A stretch of DNA of 64,000 nt from Orbilia blumenaviensis (taxonomy: Eukaryota; Ascomycota; Orbiliomycetes; Orbiliales; Orbiliaceae), in assembly GCA_036872755.1 (NCBI GenBank), contig JAVHNS010000011.1, forward strand, positions 806,001-870,000. The letters run 5' to 3'. A program made the translations under genes and the position numbers. Positions 1 through 11,726 of the stretch are shown here, piece after piece. Position 1 is the first letter of the stretch. Every line of letters begins with the position of its first letter. The notes under the pieces are model-generated. The model made no database searches. It was not told the origin of the DNA and worked only from the letters and a program-made list of their open reading frames with translations.

Positions 1-1142
1 ACTGATCGTTGTGAATCTTGAGATTGGTTTTCGGTGGAAACTCGAGTATCAATTTTTGCGTTCATCTCCAGAATACCTTCCGGCCCCATAACTCGGCAGG
101 GTTTTTGAAAAGGGCTCGAAAACTTTTGGCCTCCAGCCAGCCAGCCAGCCAGCTAGAGTTTTGAACCAGACTTTGGTTTTTTTGAGTTGAATGTTGTATT
201 TTCCGGAGCGAACAAGGTGTGCCTGTGTTTCGGGTTGTAGAAGGGGCGCTAGCAAAATAGGAGCGCCTACAAGTTCGAGGGGATAGATCTCGTTTTGTGT
301 TTCTCTCTCGCAGCGATATGCAAGCAGCAACCCCCAAAAAGTTTTGGGGAAACTCAGATTAACAGGAGGGGGATTCAAGTCGAAGGATTTCATGGACATG
401 ACAATGTCCCGCATTGCCTCGTGGCGCGCACAGCCTAGTGCGATACCCACCCGCAATTGTATGCTGCATCCATGACCGCCCAGAGTCCGTAGCCTCGGAA
501 AAAGATATCCAATGAAACCGGCAACGTGGGAGCGGCCAAGATCTCACCCGCTATTCTGGAAAAGAGGCTAGCAAAAATACTTCTTCTTTTGATACACATC
601 CTAACTTTGAAATAGGCGACATCCTTTAACTAGGTGACAAAGCCGAGCCTCAGTAAGAGCCTCAGTACTTACAGTGCGCCATTCGACGTCTGCAGATTTG
701 CAACATATTTAGCCAGAAGTATTTAAGCCAATATTGATGGTGAGCTGAGTCAAAAAGGAGAAGTTCAGCCCCATATTCATACAAAAGCCAAAACGCCCTA
801 CATCAATTGTGCGACGTAGAATGATATGCTTAAGTACGTATGTACGTAAGAAAGTACCTACTTATGTAGATAAGTACTATCTATATATCGCTGAACCAAT
901 ATTCATATGATTCTCAGAGCCGATACCTTTGAACAATGCCGCCGGATCTGCCGTGACAACTCGACACTAAAAGTTTCGGGCCCGATGTCTCAAAACCGAT
1001 ACCAGGGGTCAGGCCTGGCGTGGACCCCAACGTCAGCAAAAGGCGAGACTAATAACAAAAAACTGCATTTGCTGCAGCAGGTGACAAAAATCACATATTT
1101 TATGCAATATCCCGCAATAAACGACATCAAATTGAAAATAAC
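1..1142. other. Intergenic stretch at window start, no confident gene
   Basis: A minus-strand frame is open from about 456 to 49, but it has no early ATG and no family signature that I recognise, so I do not call it a gene. It could be the 3' part of an unseen gene, since many tRNA-like or rRNA-like signals were looked for and none found. The stretch also holds a short CAGC tetranucleotide run at about 134-153. From 820 to 880 there are repeated GTAC and CTTAAG-type words (GCTTAAGTAC, GTACGTA), which recur elsewhere in the intergenic DNA of this window. Confidence 0.5.
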
Positions 1143-3395
1143 TTACTTGAGCTTGCCATTTAGTTGCTTCAGCGCGGTTGAGGACTTGACATAGTACACC
1201 GGCTGCTTCCCCTTCGCGTTCCTTGCGTTCTTGTCCGCCTTGTATAATAATAACCATTCAATCTTTAACCTCCCGCCGTCCCCGCTTAACTCATTGTAAC
1301 ACTTCGCAGCTATATGAAGCACGGTGTCCCCTTGTTTGTCTATGGTACTCACACTTGCCCCTGCCTCAAGAAGGAGCATGGTCGCAGTTACAGTTGAACT
1401 ACGTATCGATTTCATCAATGGTGTCATACCATCGACATCCTGTGCGTCAACATCTGCTCCGCTTTTCAGCAGCATAGATAGCTTGGTGGTTTCGGCGCCG
1501 TGGAGTTTTGGCGGAATTGCCACATGTAAAAGCGACTCCTTGCGTTGGTTTTGCTGGGTAATAGGCCCGGTCACTAGTGCACCATGGGAAATTAGGAATT
1601 CCATCGTTTTCAACTCCACAACTGGGGAGACCGTTGCGACATGTAGAACGGTGTATTCATTTTCCGTTAACGAATTGATATCTGCGCCGTTTTTTAGAAG
1701 TAATGCAGCTATTTCGAGGTTGTTATTCTGGATCGCATCATGTAACGGGTTGCCATAGTCCAAATAGGAATCGATCGGGATCGAAAGATCAAGGACCTGT
1801 CGTCCTAGTATTTACAAATAGTCAGTATATGCTACAAACCCGCGAGCTTTTCCCCCGGGAATTTAGACAGACTTACGATACTGTTGAAGGAGAAAGCCTG
1901 CCAGCTTCATGTACCCCCCTTCAACAACTATTCTATGGAAGATCTCACGCAGTCCTTTATCTGATATTTGAACCGTCAACTCTTTATCGGCTCCATATCT
2001 ATAGACATTTTCTTCAGCGGGAACAATGCTCTGATGGTCGGATTTACTGATCTTGAAGCCGTATCCTTCCAAAAGTTTATCTATTCGAGTGAGCTGATTC
2101 TCTTGAGGCCTAGATTCCACTGCGATCTGTGATCCAGCTTCTCGGTAAAGACGCGCTTCGAGTTCCTTGCCTTCCTTGAAATCTGGTAAATTATCAAAAT
2201 TCTCGTCAAACGGCGAGACTATTATTGAGGAGGGCGATTGGGTCGACTGTGATGTCTCAGTTGGCGTTATCGACGCAACTTCCTCCCGACCTTGTTCATG
2301 ATCATTGGTGGATTTTTCAGCTTGTCCTAAAACTCCTTTTGTTGTGTCAACTAGACTAGTTTCAATTGAAATTGGTGTCTCTTGGTTTCCCTGAGCAGCC
2401 CTTTCTGGTTGCGCTTCTACTTCGGGAGGAAGCAATGACTTGTAGAAATCTGCCTCAACATCATACTCCGGCCCCATCTCCCCCAAAATCTCAATCATCA
2501 AGCATACACTCCCATATAACCTCTTTGGATCGCTCCTTCTAATCACAACTGCCTTCTTACAAGCAACCTTTGCGCTTTCCAGATCCTCAAGCCTTCTGTG
2601 AGCCCTCGCCCGCAAATCCTCCAATGTCCCAATCACACACTGTAAATCCTCCGGTAGATACATCGAAGTCGGGGCACACCCCATCACGATATCCACCGTC
2701 CTTAAAACATCACTCCATTTCTGCTGTTTGAATTGACAGTCCATCAACGTACTCGCAATTAGGAATCTATCCGCCCCTCGAAGTTTGGATTCCAGTTTTT
2801 GGTTTGATATTAGCATCGTGACGACAGCGGATAGATATGCTTCAGCCTTTTGCCAATCGGCAGTTTTGTAGAATACTTCGGCTTTGTTGTAGTTAAATGC
2901 CAGTCTTTCGAATTCGAAAGCTTCTTCCTTGTCGGTTTCCTCGCCATTGTGGGAGTTGTTGGTTGGAGGCTCATTAATAGTAGTCTCAGAGCGGGATACT
3001 GTATTACTACTATTGATGCTCTCTGTTTCGCGCTTAAAGTCTCCCTGTGGTAGACCAGAAATCTCATTTACAACCTATAAGCACATCTTAAAATCATAAT
3101 TCCGCAAAGCTGTATCCCTTTGAAGAATACTGACCTTTGGAACCGTCTCGGACGGAGTCCCAGTCCCCTTATAATCTAATCCCGCACTTTCCACCCTTCT
3201 TTCGACTCTACTCTCCACACTTATATTTTCCGTCTTTGGCCCATTGCCCAAGCTCACGCTTTCAAGCTTCCCGGATATACATTTAACGCTGTTATCAAAG
3301 GTTGGATTTGAGTTATAAACTACAGCCGTCTCATGATACACCGGCCTGTGGGTTTTTTGCCGCTGGTTCTCTGGTGGACAGTCCAGGCTATCCAT
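1143..3395 (-). CDS. Ankyrin-repeat protein with TPR-like N-terminal region
   Basis: Three exons join into about 706 residues: 3395-3135, 3074-1877 and 1804-1143. Intron 1 (3134-3075) runs GTCAGT...TTATAG. Intron 2 (1876-1805) runs GTAAGT...ATACTAG with a CTGAC branch site. The N-terminal 90 residues are polar and low in complexity. Residues about 125-270 look like TPR-type helices (NYNKAEVFYKTADWQKAEAYL, then a segment with ARAHRRLEDLESAKVACKKA). A disordered S/T/E-rich linker follows. The C-terminal 215 residues carry four or five ankyrin repeats, with typical signatures such as NPLHDAIQNNNLEIAALLLK, GADINSL, GMTPLM and GDTVLHIAAK. Helical repeats followed by ankyrins suggest a scaffold or protein-interaction role; the partner is unknown. 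The stop overlaps a GTAAGT donor-like motif, so one more 3' exon is possible. Confidence is high for a gene and low for function. Confidence 0.85.
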
Positions 3396-4378
3396 TTTGG
3401 TGGTCGTCTCTGGGTTGTTTCATCGGCCAGACTACTTAGGCGGGGAGGCTGGTAGACGCCAAATTACTGCGTTGGTTGTTGTATTTTCATCACCCTTCTT
3501 TTCGGCATCAGAATCGGTCGTCGGTCGGCGATATCGATAGATAAATAGATGGCGCCCCTGGATGTAAGGACCTAGGAGAATACTGCCCTAGTTCAAAAAG
3601 TATTATTCCGCATGAAGTATATTATCGAAGGTTTAGGGAGAGTGGGTTGGGATTGTCAACTTGGGATCCAGATATCTTAGTTTAGAGTGGGCGGCAGCCA
3701 GGCCAAGGGTTGCATTGCGCGTGCAGGCTGGGCTTGGGCCAACTGCACAGGGCTGATCGATTCACAGCGGGTGCCCAATGATAGCGATCGGCTTCCATCA
3801 AACCACTGATCTCAACCAGCTAATTTTAAAACTCCTACAATATCTAATATGTAAAGTTGAGACCCAGGTACGGGGCAAGAACTCTGTGACCGGAAATCTG
3901 GAACGACACAAGGTCCATCCCTCCAACTACTACCACCACAGTAATAGTCGAATAAATTCGGCCTCAAAACACCGAGGTATTACTCAGCACTTCTAGTCAT
4001 AGGAACTTATCTAAGTATATATTTCATATTCTCCATTGAATCTGTGAGTCCATCAACCTCTAGTATATATCCTAATTGCATAATATCTTTACAACTTCAT
4101 TATATCAAGCAACCAAGAAACAAATCTCGGGAAATCAATCATGCCAAAAGTAAAAATAAAAATAAAACCCGCTACCGATTTCCATAGAAATAAGAAACTC
4201 CAAAAAAAGGAAGACTAGCAATTTCGCCTCCTGGGAGCTATTTCTCAAATAAAAAATGTGTGAACCAGAGGAAAAGTACTTACAAGAATGCAATTCTCAA
4301 CGAAATGAGCATTAACGTTCGTGCAATCATGCGCCATGATCATTATAACCACCAAGTATACCAAACTATACCTCGGTT
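3396..4378. other. Intergenic region between two minus-strand genes
   Basis: This holds the upstream region of the ankyrin gene and the downstream region of the transporter gene. I see no coding potential. A plus-strand frame of 72 codons at 3778-3996 has no recognisable features. Confidence 0.6.
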
Positions 4379-6289
4379 TTACCTCGTATAGCTACTTTCG
4401 CCGAAAGTGCTATGCACAGGCATCATTGTCTCCTCTGCGTTTTCCGCTTCTTGAATCAATTCATCTCTCTTCATCTTCCTTGCTTGGAAATGGATAAATG
4501 CCACCAGCGCCGTTCCGACAACCATGGCAGCGAACAAAAGGATCAAATTGACTGGTACGGGGTTTTTCCCAAATACTGTGTGAGTCAGGGTATCAAGTCC
4601 TGACTGTACGAAATTGAAGAGACCAGCCAAGCAGATAATTGTGCCATAGACTTTGCCGAACGTGACGAAACCGAAAACCTTGGCGGCATAATCGCTATTT
4701 TTGATGTTCAGATTAGAACACACAGCCTTTGTGAGTCTAGTATTAGAGAAAACTTACGAGACAGTTGTGTAATACAATGGTCTGTATATCACGAACAATA
4801 TAACGTTCGAATAAGCGGCCCATTTGTATGGTAAAACACCCAAAATGCCAATTACCGTCGCAGTTGTCACCAAAAGCCCAATAATGAACGCCGTACTTGT
4901 CTTATCCAGCAAAGCGCCTGTGAACTCGTCCATTAGTTTTGATATCTTCAAATCACATTTAAGGGGGGCTCCCACCAATAAATGGAACAGCGATCAGTCC
5001 ACCCAGCGGCAACGCAATATCAAAAAAGTTGTTGATTTCAACAGCGTCTTCGTAACTGCCCAAAAGATACGTATACTGTGGTCTAATAGTAGCCACAAAA
5101 TAGTTGATCCTCGTCATCTGAATAACCGTAAATGCTGTGATGAGAACAAACCACCAGCTAGTGATTTGTTCCCGTGCAGTTTTTCCATGCAAAGCACCCC
5201 ATACACCCGAAATATTCTTCTTTACGCTTTCACGCTTCTGGTGACGTTCGCCACCTTTGGGACCTAGAAGAAGATCTATTTCGCTAGCTACGGAAGCACG
5301 ACGCTCCTCTTGAACGGAATGGCGGACTTCGGCGGGAAGCTCATCATCTGAAGAGTGATACTGTTCCTCTTCGACCATATGCACCAGCTCACCAACAGTT
5401 TTGTATGATTCTCTCGGCATCACAAAAACCTGGGCAAGGAAGGTGAAAACTGGAACGGCGAGGTAAGCTAAGAAAAACTTCTTAGGCCAGAAGGTTTCGC
5501 CGCTTGCAAAATAGATGAGACGGTAGACGAGGAATACGGCAGACGAGGCATCGAAGGCACCTGTGAGGAGGGACAGGATTAAACCGGAGCTCGTTGGAAA
5601 TGTGTTCGAGAGCTGGAACGACGAGATGAAAACGAACGGGCCACCGAGGGCAAGGAAGAGATAGGCGGGAATGTAGGCTATTTCTCAGATTATTAGAATC
5701 GTCCTAGATCTATGACTATAGAAATTTAAAGATATCCTTACCATCGAACGGGAGCTCCCAGGCAAAAGCAAATAGCAGACACCCAGCAGCAAAGAAGCCA
5801 GCACCAAGCATGCCGCTAATTCTAGGCCCATACTTGTCGAGTATCGTACCAACTGGCAGTGCACACACCTATCGAAATTTTAGAATTCGCTCTATCTCCC
5901 CAGAATGCCCAATTGAACCTCACTTACATTCGTCGCAACAGCTGCACAGGTGAACATGAAGTTCAGGCTATTCTCCGTATTAGCTCCAGGTGCTCCTAAA
6001 CCATCATAACCTGAGAGATTACACACTGTAATTCCTGCCCGAAGCACACCCTAACATCTCTTTCTAGTTCGTCGTCTGTACATCTATCCCGATAGACGCC
6101 CTCCGCGATCAAAACTGGCTTAATAGCTATCACATACGTCAGTACTCGTAGTCACGTGTCCACCAGAAACACCATCAACATACCTGCATATCCAAACACG
6201 ACGCCAGCACTTAAAAGGCAGTATATAGCAGCAAGGGCGACCTGCCACTTGCGCCGGGTTTTCGAGACTTCGAAGGCGCCGATAGTCAT
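4379..6289 (-). CDS. fmp42: FMP42-like major facilitator superfamily transporter
   Basis: Seven exons give about 516 residues: 6289-6184, 6126-6027, 5967-5928, 5868-5742, 5677-4976, 4917-4758 and 4694-4379. The introns are 57-64 bp. The start MTIGAFEVSKTRRKWQVALA leads into TM1. VCALPVGTILDKYGPRISGM carries the loop 2-3 motif typical of the family. A central cytosolic loop is rich in S/E (around VHMVEEEQYHSSDDELP). The second half contains IPLGG-like helices and YAAKVFGFVTFGKVYG. About 12 membrane helices are expected. The match is to yeast FMP42 and SLC43-type permeases, found in mitochondrial proteomes or membranes; the substrate is unknown and amino acids are only a guess from SLC43. The second intron has a GTGTGT donor and was placed because it restores the conserved CxGQEL/LNFMFT junction. 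On the coding strand the leader 250-370 bp upstream is strongly CT-rich, typical of fungal promoters. Confidence 0.9.
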
Positions 6290-6529
6290 TGCTGACCTAT
6301 TTTACCCTCTGTGATATGGTGATGGTGGTGGTCGTGGAGGGAATGTCTGGTGAAAAGGTTAAGCAAGGAGTATTTTGGTGTTGTTTTGGCGGTTTAAATG
6401 GAAAGAGGCGGCTTTACGTAACAGCGAACCTGACCAGATCGATGAACGCTGCTAATTCCCTTGTTGGCGATGATTGTCGATGGCAATTACAATTGCACCT
6501 GCTGTACGCTCACACCTGGCAAACAGAAA

Positions 6530-6600
6530 GAATGAGAGAGCGAAAAAAAAAAAGAGACGGGGAGAATAGAAAGCGAGGAAGAGAAAAGTGGAGGGTTTCG
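6530..6600 (-). promoter_or_regulatory. CT-rich leader upstream of the FMP42-like gene
   Basis: Read on the minus strand this is an almost pure pyrimidine tract about 240-310 bp upstream of the FMP42-like start codon. Pyrimidine-rich tracts near transcription starts are common in filamentous ascomycetes. Its role here is inferred from position and composition only. Confidence 0.35.
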
Positions 6601-7585
6601 AGGAGGGGGGATTGGAGGGGATAAAAGGACGACGGACTGGGGCAGTGGGAGAAGGGAAACGACACGGCAGGAGCTTCAAAAAGAGCCGGGGACGGCATAG
6701 AACTAAATACCTAGGTATTAAACATCGTGTCGAATCCATCAGAAACCCACTCCCTCTGCCAGCCCATTCTGAAATCGGGAAGAAGGATCTTTAAGTTGAA
6801 CGCTTCTTCCTTTCCTACCTTGCAGCCATCCCGGATCATTATAACGGCAAGAGTCTTAGCAGGCGATGTGAGGGGCTATCCTAGGCTGGTCCATGCATGC
6901 CCCGAATTCCCAGTGTATCACCATCCAACGTTCTGGTGGCGTATGATTGCATTCCGTCTTACGGGCCAATACGAACGACATCTAAAATCGGCCTGGTGGG
7001 TACATCTATCCATCTCGGCTCAGATTTCGCACAGATACTCCTGCGATTGATATCTACTTAATCTTTCAATCTTCCCCGATGTTATCGATACACCCTTTCA
7101 TATCTTCGTTCGCTATCTGTGGCGTGCCAGCCTAAGCGAGGCACTGGAGGCTCGAGAGTGCATGCATTCTCCACTTCCGCGACCAGGATTGCGGTCAAAA
7201 AATTGATAGGTGGATCTCTGTACCCCCACCGCCATGTAGAGACTCGTATACATGCAGTCGACGGTATCTCACATTTGCCTCTTAAAAGATCTTTCAGAAA
7301 ATTGCCAGGATCGATACTAGCTAGTCCAATCGGCTCCTATCAATCAAGCAGGTCGCAAAAAAATTCAAAAATGCGGAGTGCATCAGAAAATTTTACAGCT
7401 CCACCCATGCACAGCATCAGAAATAATTTTTTTTTTGCTCCTGGTCTCGTGTCCACCTTAATAGAGTTAGAGCATAGAAAACCATCCATGGATCTGATTC
7501 AAATCGGACGGTTCCGTCATAACACTATTTTAACCGTCGCTGGTGTACGACGTACATACATGAACATACGTCTTTAAATTCTTTC

Positions 7586-7700
7586 AGCTCTTCGGCAGGC
7601 GGGATACGGCGAAGCCAAGAAGTCCTAAGAACAGAGCTCTGTTCTAAAACAACCTTTTATTCTTCGGCGACTTCTTAGCGCTTCTTTCTCGCCTTCCCGT
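7586..7700. repeat. Inverted-repeat element around an 18-bp palindrome
   Basis: AGAACAGAGCTCTGTTCT at 7628-7645 is a perfect palindrome. It is flanked by an imperfect inverted repeat: GAAGCCAAGAAGTC on the left and GACTTCTTAGCGCTTC about 50 bp to the right. A smaller CGCCTT/AAGGCG hairpin follows. The arrangement resembles a decayed MITE-like element, but no target-site duplication was established. Confidence 0.4.
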
Positions 7701-10700
7701 AAGGCGATAATCCACTACGTAGGCCCTTACTTAGCAGTAATATTCCCTAACCATCAGCGTTTTTAAGCGGCCAGGAACTGATATAATGATCACGTGTTCA
7801 GCATCAACCATTTAACTAAGTTATTGTCAGGCAGCACCACTTCGTAGAGCTAGTTTATGGGACTACCAAGCAGTCATATAAATAAATTACTCTATCTTTT
7901 CAGAGCATATATCCCTTGAATGGCGCCAGACAATTAATTGAATATTCTGGCTAAAACCTGCAGCTGATTGCTCAACTAATATAGTACTGCATACCAAATT
8001 TCAAAATATAAATGCTACAAGTTTGCCTTAGCAAATTCAATATAATTATTGGGGAGTGCATGTGTTCCTATATTATTAGTACCTAACATTGCATATTCTG
8101 CCAGTGAGAAAGCCAGAGTGCCAATTATCGGCATATTTCAACTCAACGGTTAAATAGATGCTCTCTGATAGGTAGATCGATACGTTAGTGGTAATCGATC
8201 AACTAAGCTTGCAGTAAAATTGCATTAGCCAAGAAATACAAATCTAGGCCGTTGTTACCATTAATATTACGAGTCCAGATGTCAGTACACGGTATGTATA
8301 CATGCGTCTAGTGCATTTTGGGGTCTCCAGCGAAATATATCCCAATACCTACCTACCGTAGGGGATTTGGGTACTTTTCTGGGACTGCCTCCGAATATTA
8401 AAACATTTTAAAAAGAAAGCAAGCCGTCTTATTCTATTTCAAATCGTCATTTATACTGTTTTAAGTCCCCTTTTATCTATAAACCGTCTTGAGAAACCAG
8501 CCAAAACCCCGTACGGTACTTACCAGTCCAGATGCTAGGTTCAAAGGTCCAGGAAGTGGCCGTACGTACCTAGGTATGCTTAAGTACCAGGTATTAGCCA
8601 ACTAGGTCATGCGTCCTTTTCATCCAACTCTCCTTTTGATACACCTATCTAGTGGCAGCTCAGGTCCAGGCCCTGGCAGACCTATGTTAGTGGGCTTGCC
8701 AAGGAAGCTTAACTTTTAGTACTTACTCTTTGTAATAAAGCCCTGCTATAGTTGATGTCAGCCCCGAGCCCCAACGTTGCAACTTGATGAGATCATCGTG
8801 GCCGTGCCAGGCTGCAACATGTAGTGGCATTCCAGCATTAAAATCGAGGTGATAGTACTATAGTGGCTGGCCTCATTTATATTTCAAGCTGTATGGTCAA
8901 TCAAATGTATCCCTTAAGGACATTGCATTACAACCACTTCTGGTTCGCAGTATCAGGCCACGCGAGGTGCGATCGTATTCTCCTACCCGGTAAGATCAAT
9001 CGACTATGGATGGTAGCCCGCTGGTAGCCCGTGTAGCAAGGTTTCATCCTAGGCTTAGGTAGGGATATCCAACTGCTTAAGATCGTAGAGATATCTATCA
9101 TATCATTCATGAATATTCATTTCAGGATATGTCTGCCCTCTATTCCCCGAGTTCTATAGATCTAACTTCATGAAGCCATAGGCTTCATATTTACATTCGA
9201 GTTTTATTTAACGGTAAAGATACCAGAGCCATTAGATATCTTGACATGTCTCCAACGTCGATACCTAGTGGGGTTATTGAACAATTTAGGTAGTCTCTCC
9301 ATCTTACCAGGGCCCTTAAATATCTATATCGTGGAAAAATGAACCAGCACTTTGTACGCCAATTGCTGTGACACAGGTCTTCCGTTACCTAAACATAACG
9401 AGTTAAGCCTTGCTCCCATGCCCCTCCAGAACTAAAAAAAAATATCACCAGTATAACTAACCGTGTAGGACCTGTGGGCCCTCCAAACCCACCTGTAGGT
9501 AGATTCACCCTAGTCAGTTGCTTGTTCTATGAATAGCTATGAACTTGCTAAGAATACTAATGTGGTTGCATAAAGAGGATAACGGCCAATCACAAAACAG
9601 ACTCACTATCGATACTTATCAGTATGTATGTCGCGATCACGCTTCTGGACTCTCGCAACAGGGTAATACACTCAGAGTAGGCTTATCTTAGCACCAGACA
9701 TTGTTCTGATTGTCTTAAGGCTATATTCAATATAACCAGGGGCTTCGGCGCCGGGTCAGCTTAGATTCTATCTCACCACTTCGACCAGGCTGGGTGCTGA
9801 AAAGGAAACTATGGGGGATATATGCCCCGCCAGCTGTCCGTGTAAAGAGGTGAGTGAATACCTGTTAATGTTCATGCCGTGCGGGTTCCCTACCTACCGA
9901 ATATATATAACAACTTCGCAGAGTTTCAAGCTTTTCCGCCTTTTAATCCCACAGCAAGAATAGTAATAATAACGATAGAGATAGCAAGGCTCCCCTTTCA
10001 AGTATACATAGGCGCGATAATGATCTAGTATACTAGGCGTGGGCAGGATCTACCTAGCCTAAAGCCGCATATTTCCAAAACACTGCACCAAGATAATACA
10101 CGGAATACCATTATGGGTGTACGTTACATAACTCGCGCTCGTCGGCCTGCCTCCAAAAACCTAAAAGATCCATCTTGTTCGGCCATGCTGGATTTCAACG
10201 GGCGGTTTAATCGATACCGATGGGTTTTAGGTAACATTAACTGACAGGTCTCCCGTAATTCATAGAGCCATTTATAGCCTAGATCTATAGATATATAAAA
10301 AATTCACGTGGATGTCAATTCTCTGTGCTAATCGCGTTCATCAGGTTCTTTACAGTCTGCTTCATTAAGGGAGAACTATTTGGCTTTGAAGTACAGGAAC
10401 TGGAATTCCACCCTAGTCCTAGCCAGTTCCATTGCGCGTGATCGATACGGATGCAGAAAATCTAGCTTGGAGTGGCGGTTGTGGGATATATCGATAAGGT
10501 TATGTTTGATTTTTACTATAAGGCTATGATATTTTGTCTCATGACCAGACCTTATGGTGCTCAAAATCCTTGCCTTGAAAAGTGGAATTCTAGAACATTA
10601 AGCTTGTTGTTTAAAAAGTAAAAATAAAAAAAAAATATATTTCAACGTGTGGTATAAATGTTAAACCAGCGGTGCAATTACGGACGAGGCCGGCGATGTT

Positions 10701-10932
10701 ATAGTGCGAATATTAATGTCCGTAAAATTTTATAGTTTACAAGTTAGTAGTCACGCCGAGCCGATAGACCGGTAGGCACATTTATTCCTTTATGGTCCAG
10801 CTTGCGAATTAAAAGCTTTTGTCTACTCCCAGCTTGCAAGCCCCATTGAAGTGGTGTCTTTGGTAACCAGACAGAATTAAGCCTGAAGGGAGAAATATAC
10901 TGGGACGGCTCCGCTGCGCTTCGCCGTACTTA

Positions 10933-11262
10933 AACCCGACTGAGCACAAACAAACCGTACCGAGGTAGTAATCAAAAGGGAATAAAATATATCAAATACA
11001 GTATTTGTTGCACAACATAAAAGAGCTTCGAATAAATTTAAACTTTATTCTTATTTAAACTTTATTCTCAAACTTAACAAGCAAAAACCTGCTCATATTC
11101 AAACTCAATTTATTATATTGTTAGTAACTGGGAACCAGTCTGGAGAAATTTGTGCTAATGTTTTGCCACGAACGCCAAGGAACAACTTTTTTGGGGGCCT
11201 CTACCAGCAATTTTTTGGTGTAGGGCGGTATGTATATGGGCACCGAGGCTACTTAGAACCGG
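10933..11262. repeat. Tandem direct repeat, copy 1
   Basis: This copy starts with AACCCGACTGAGCAC and ends with CTTAGAACCGG. It aligns along its length with the next 254 bp except for about 75 bp extra in the middle. Most differences between the copies are G versus A or C versus T, with copy 1 the less AT-rich member. The element family is unknown. Confidence 0.65.
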
Positions 11263-11527
11263 AACCCGACTGAGCATAATCAAGCTGTACCGAAGCAATA
11301 ACCAAAAAAGAATAAAATACATTAAAAATATAATATTTATTATATAACACAAAAGAATTTCAAATAAATTTAAACTTTGTTCTCAATTTACCATATTATT
11401 AATAATTAAAAACAAATCTAAAGAAATTTATATTAATTTTGTCAAAAACACTAAGAAACAACATTTCTTTTTGGTGTAGGACAGTACGGGCATTGAGGGT
11501 TACTTAGAACCCGACTTAACAGTCGGG
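11263..11527. repeat. Tandem direct repeat, copy 2, with terminal hairpin
   Basis: This copy starts with AACCCGACTGAGCAT and ends in CTTAGAACCCGACTTAACAG plus TCGGG. The last 18 bases (11510-11527) form CCCGACT-TAAC-AGTCGGG, a perfect 7-bp stem. The copy is strongly AT-shifted relative to copy 1, in the pattern expected of RIP. Confidence 0.65.
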
Positions 11528-11726
11528 CATATTATTGACAAACAACTTGGGCGACAGTTAGTACTTCGGATTTTCGAACCAGGAGAGCGGGGTGTAATAA
11601 TATATTTTCATTGGTTGGTTAGACTTTGCAATACTCCGTACCTATTGCAGTTTTGTTCTTACGGTCGGTTTCGAAAAGTTCTTTTTTTCTCTCTCGCTTA
11701 TGCACGCTACGGCGGCCCGTTGAGGG

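Larger units (their letters stand above)
6290..11726. other. AT-rich gene-free block with decayed repeats
   Basis: About 5.4 kb without a credible gene. The frames that exist (for example plus 7119-7577) begin at non-ATG codons and show no family signature. The DNA is AT-rich with many TATA and TTTAAA words and contains inverted repeats near 7590-7700 and a tandem repeat pair at 10933-11516. These are described separately. The most economical reading is a relic of transposable elements mutated by RIP. The first 300 bp or so are the promoter of the FMP42-like gene. Confidence 0.6.

Noticed and set aside
5996..6026. Frameshift in the FMP42-like gene between exons 2 and 3
   Set aside because: A 59-bp intron with GTGTGT donor, GCTAATAC branch and AATAG acceptor restores the conserved frame.
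6452..6794. Overlapping frames on both strands upstream of the FMP42-like gene
   Set aside because: Both are produced by a purine-rich/pyrimidine-rich leader and read as low-complexity protein.
7119..7577. 152-codon plus-strand frame in the AT-rich block
   Set aside because: It starts at GTG, has no domain cadence and lies in repeat-rich DNA with skewed composition.
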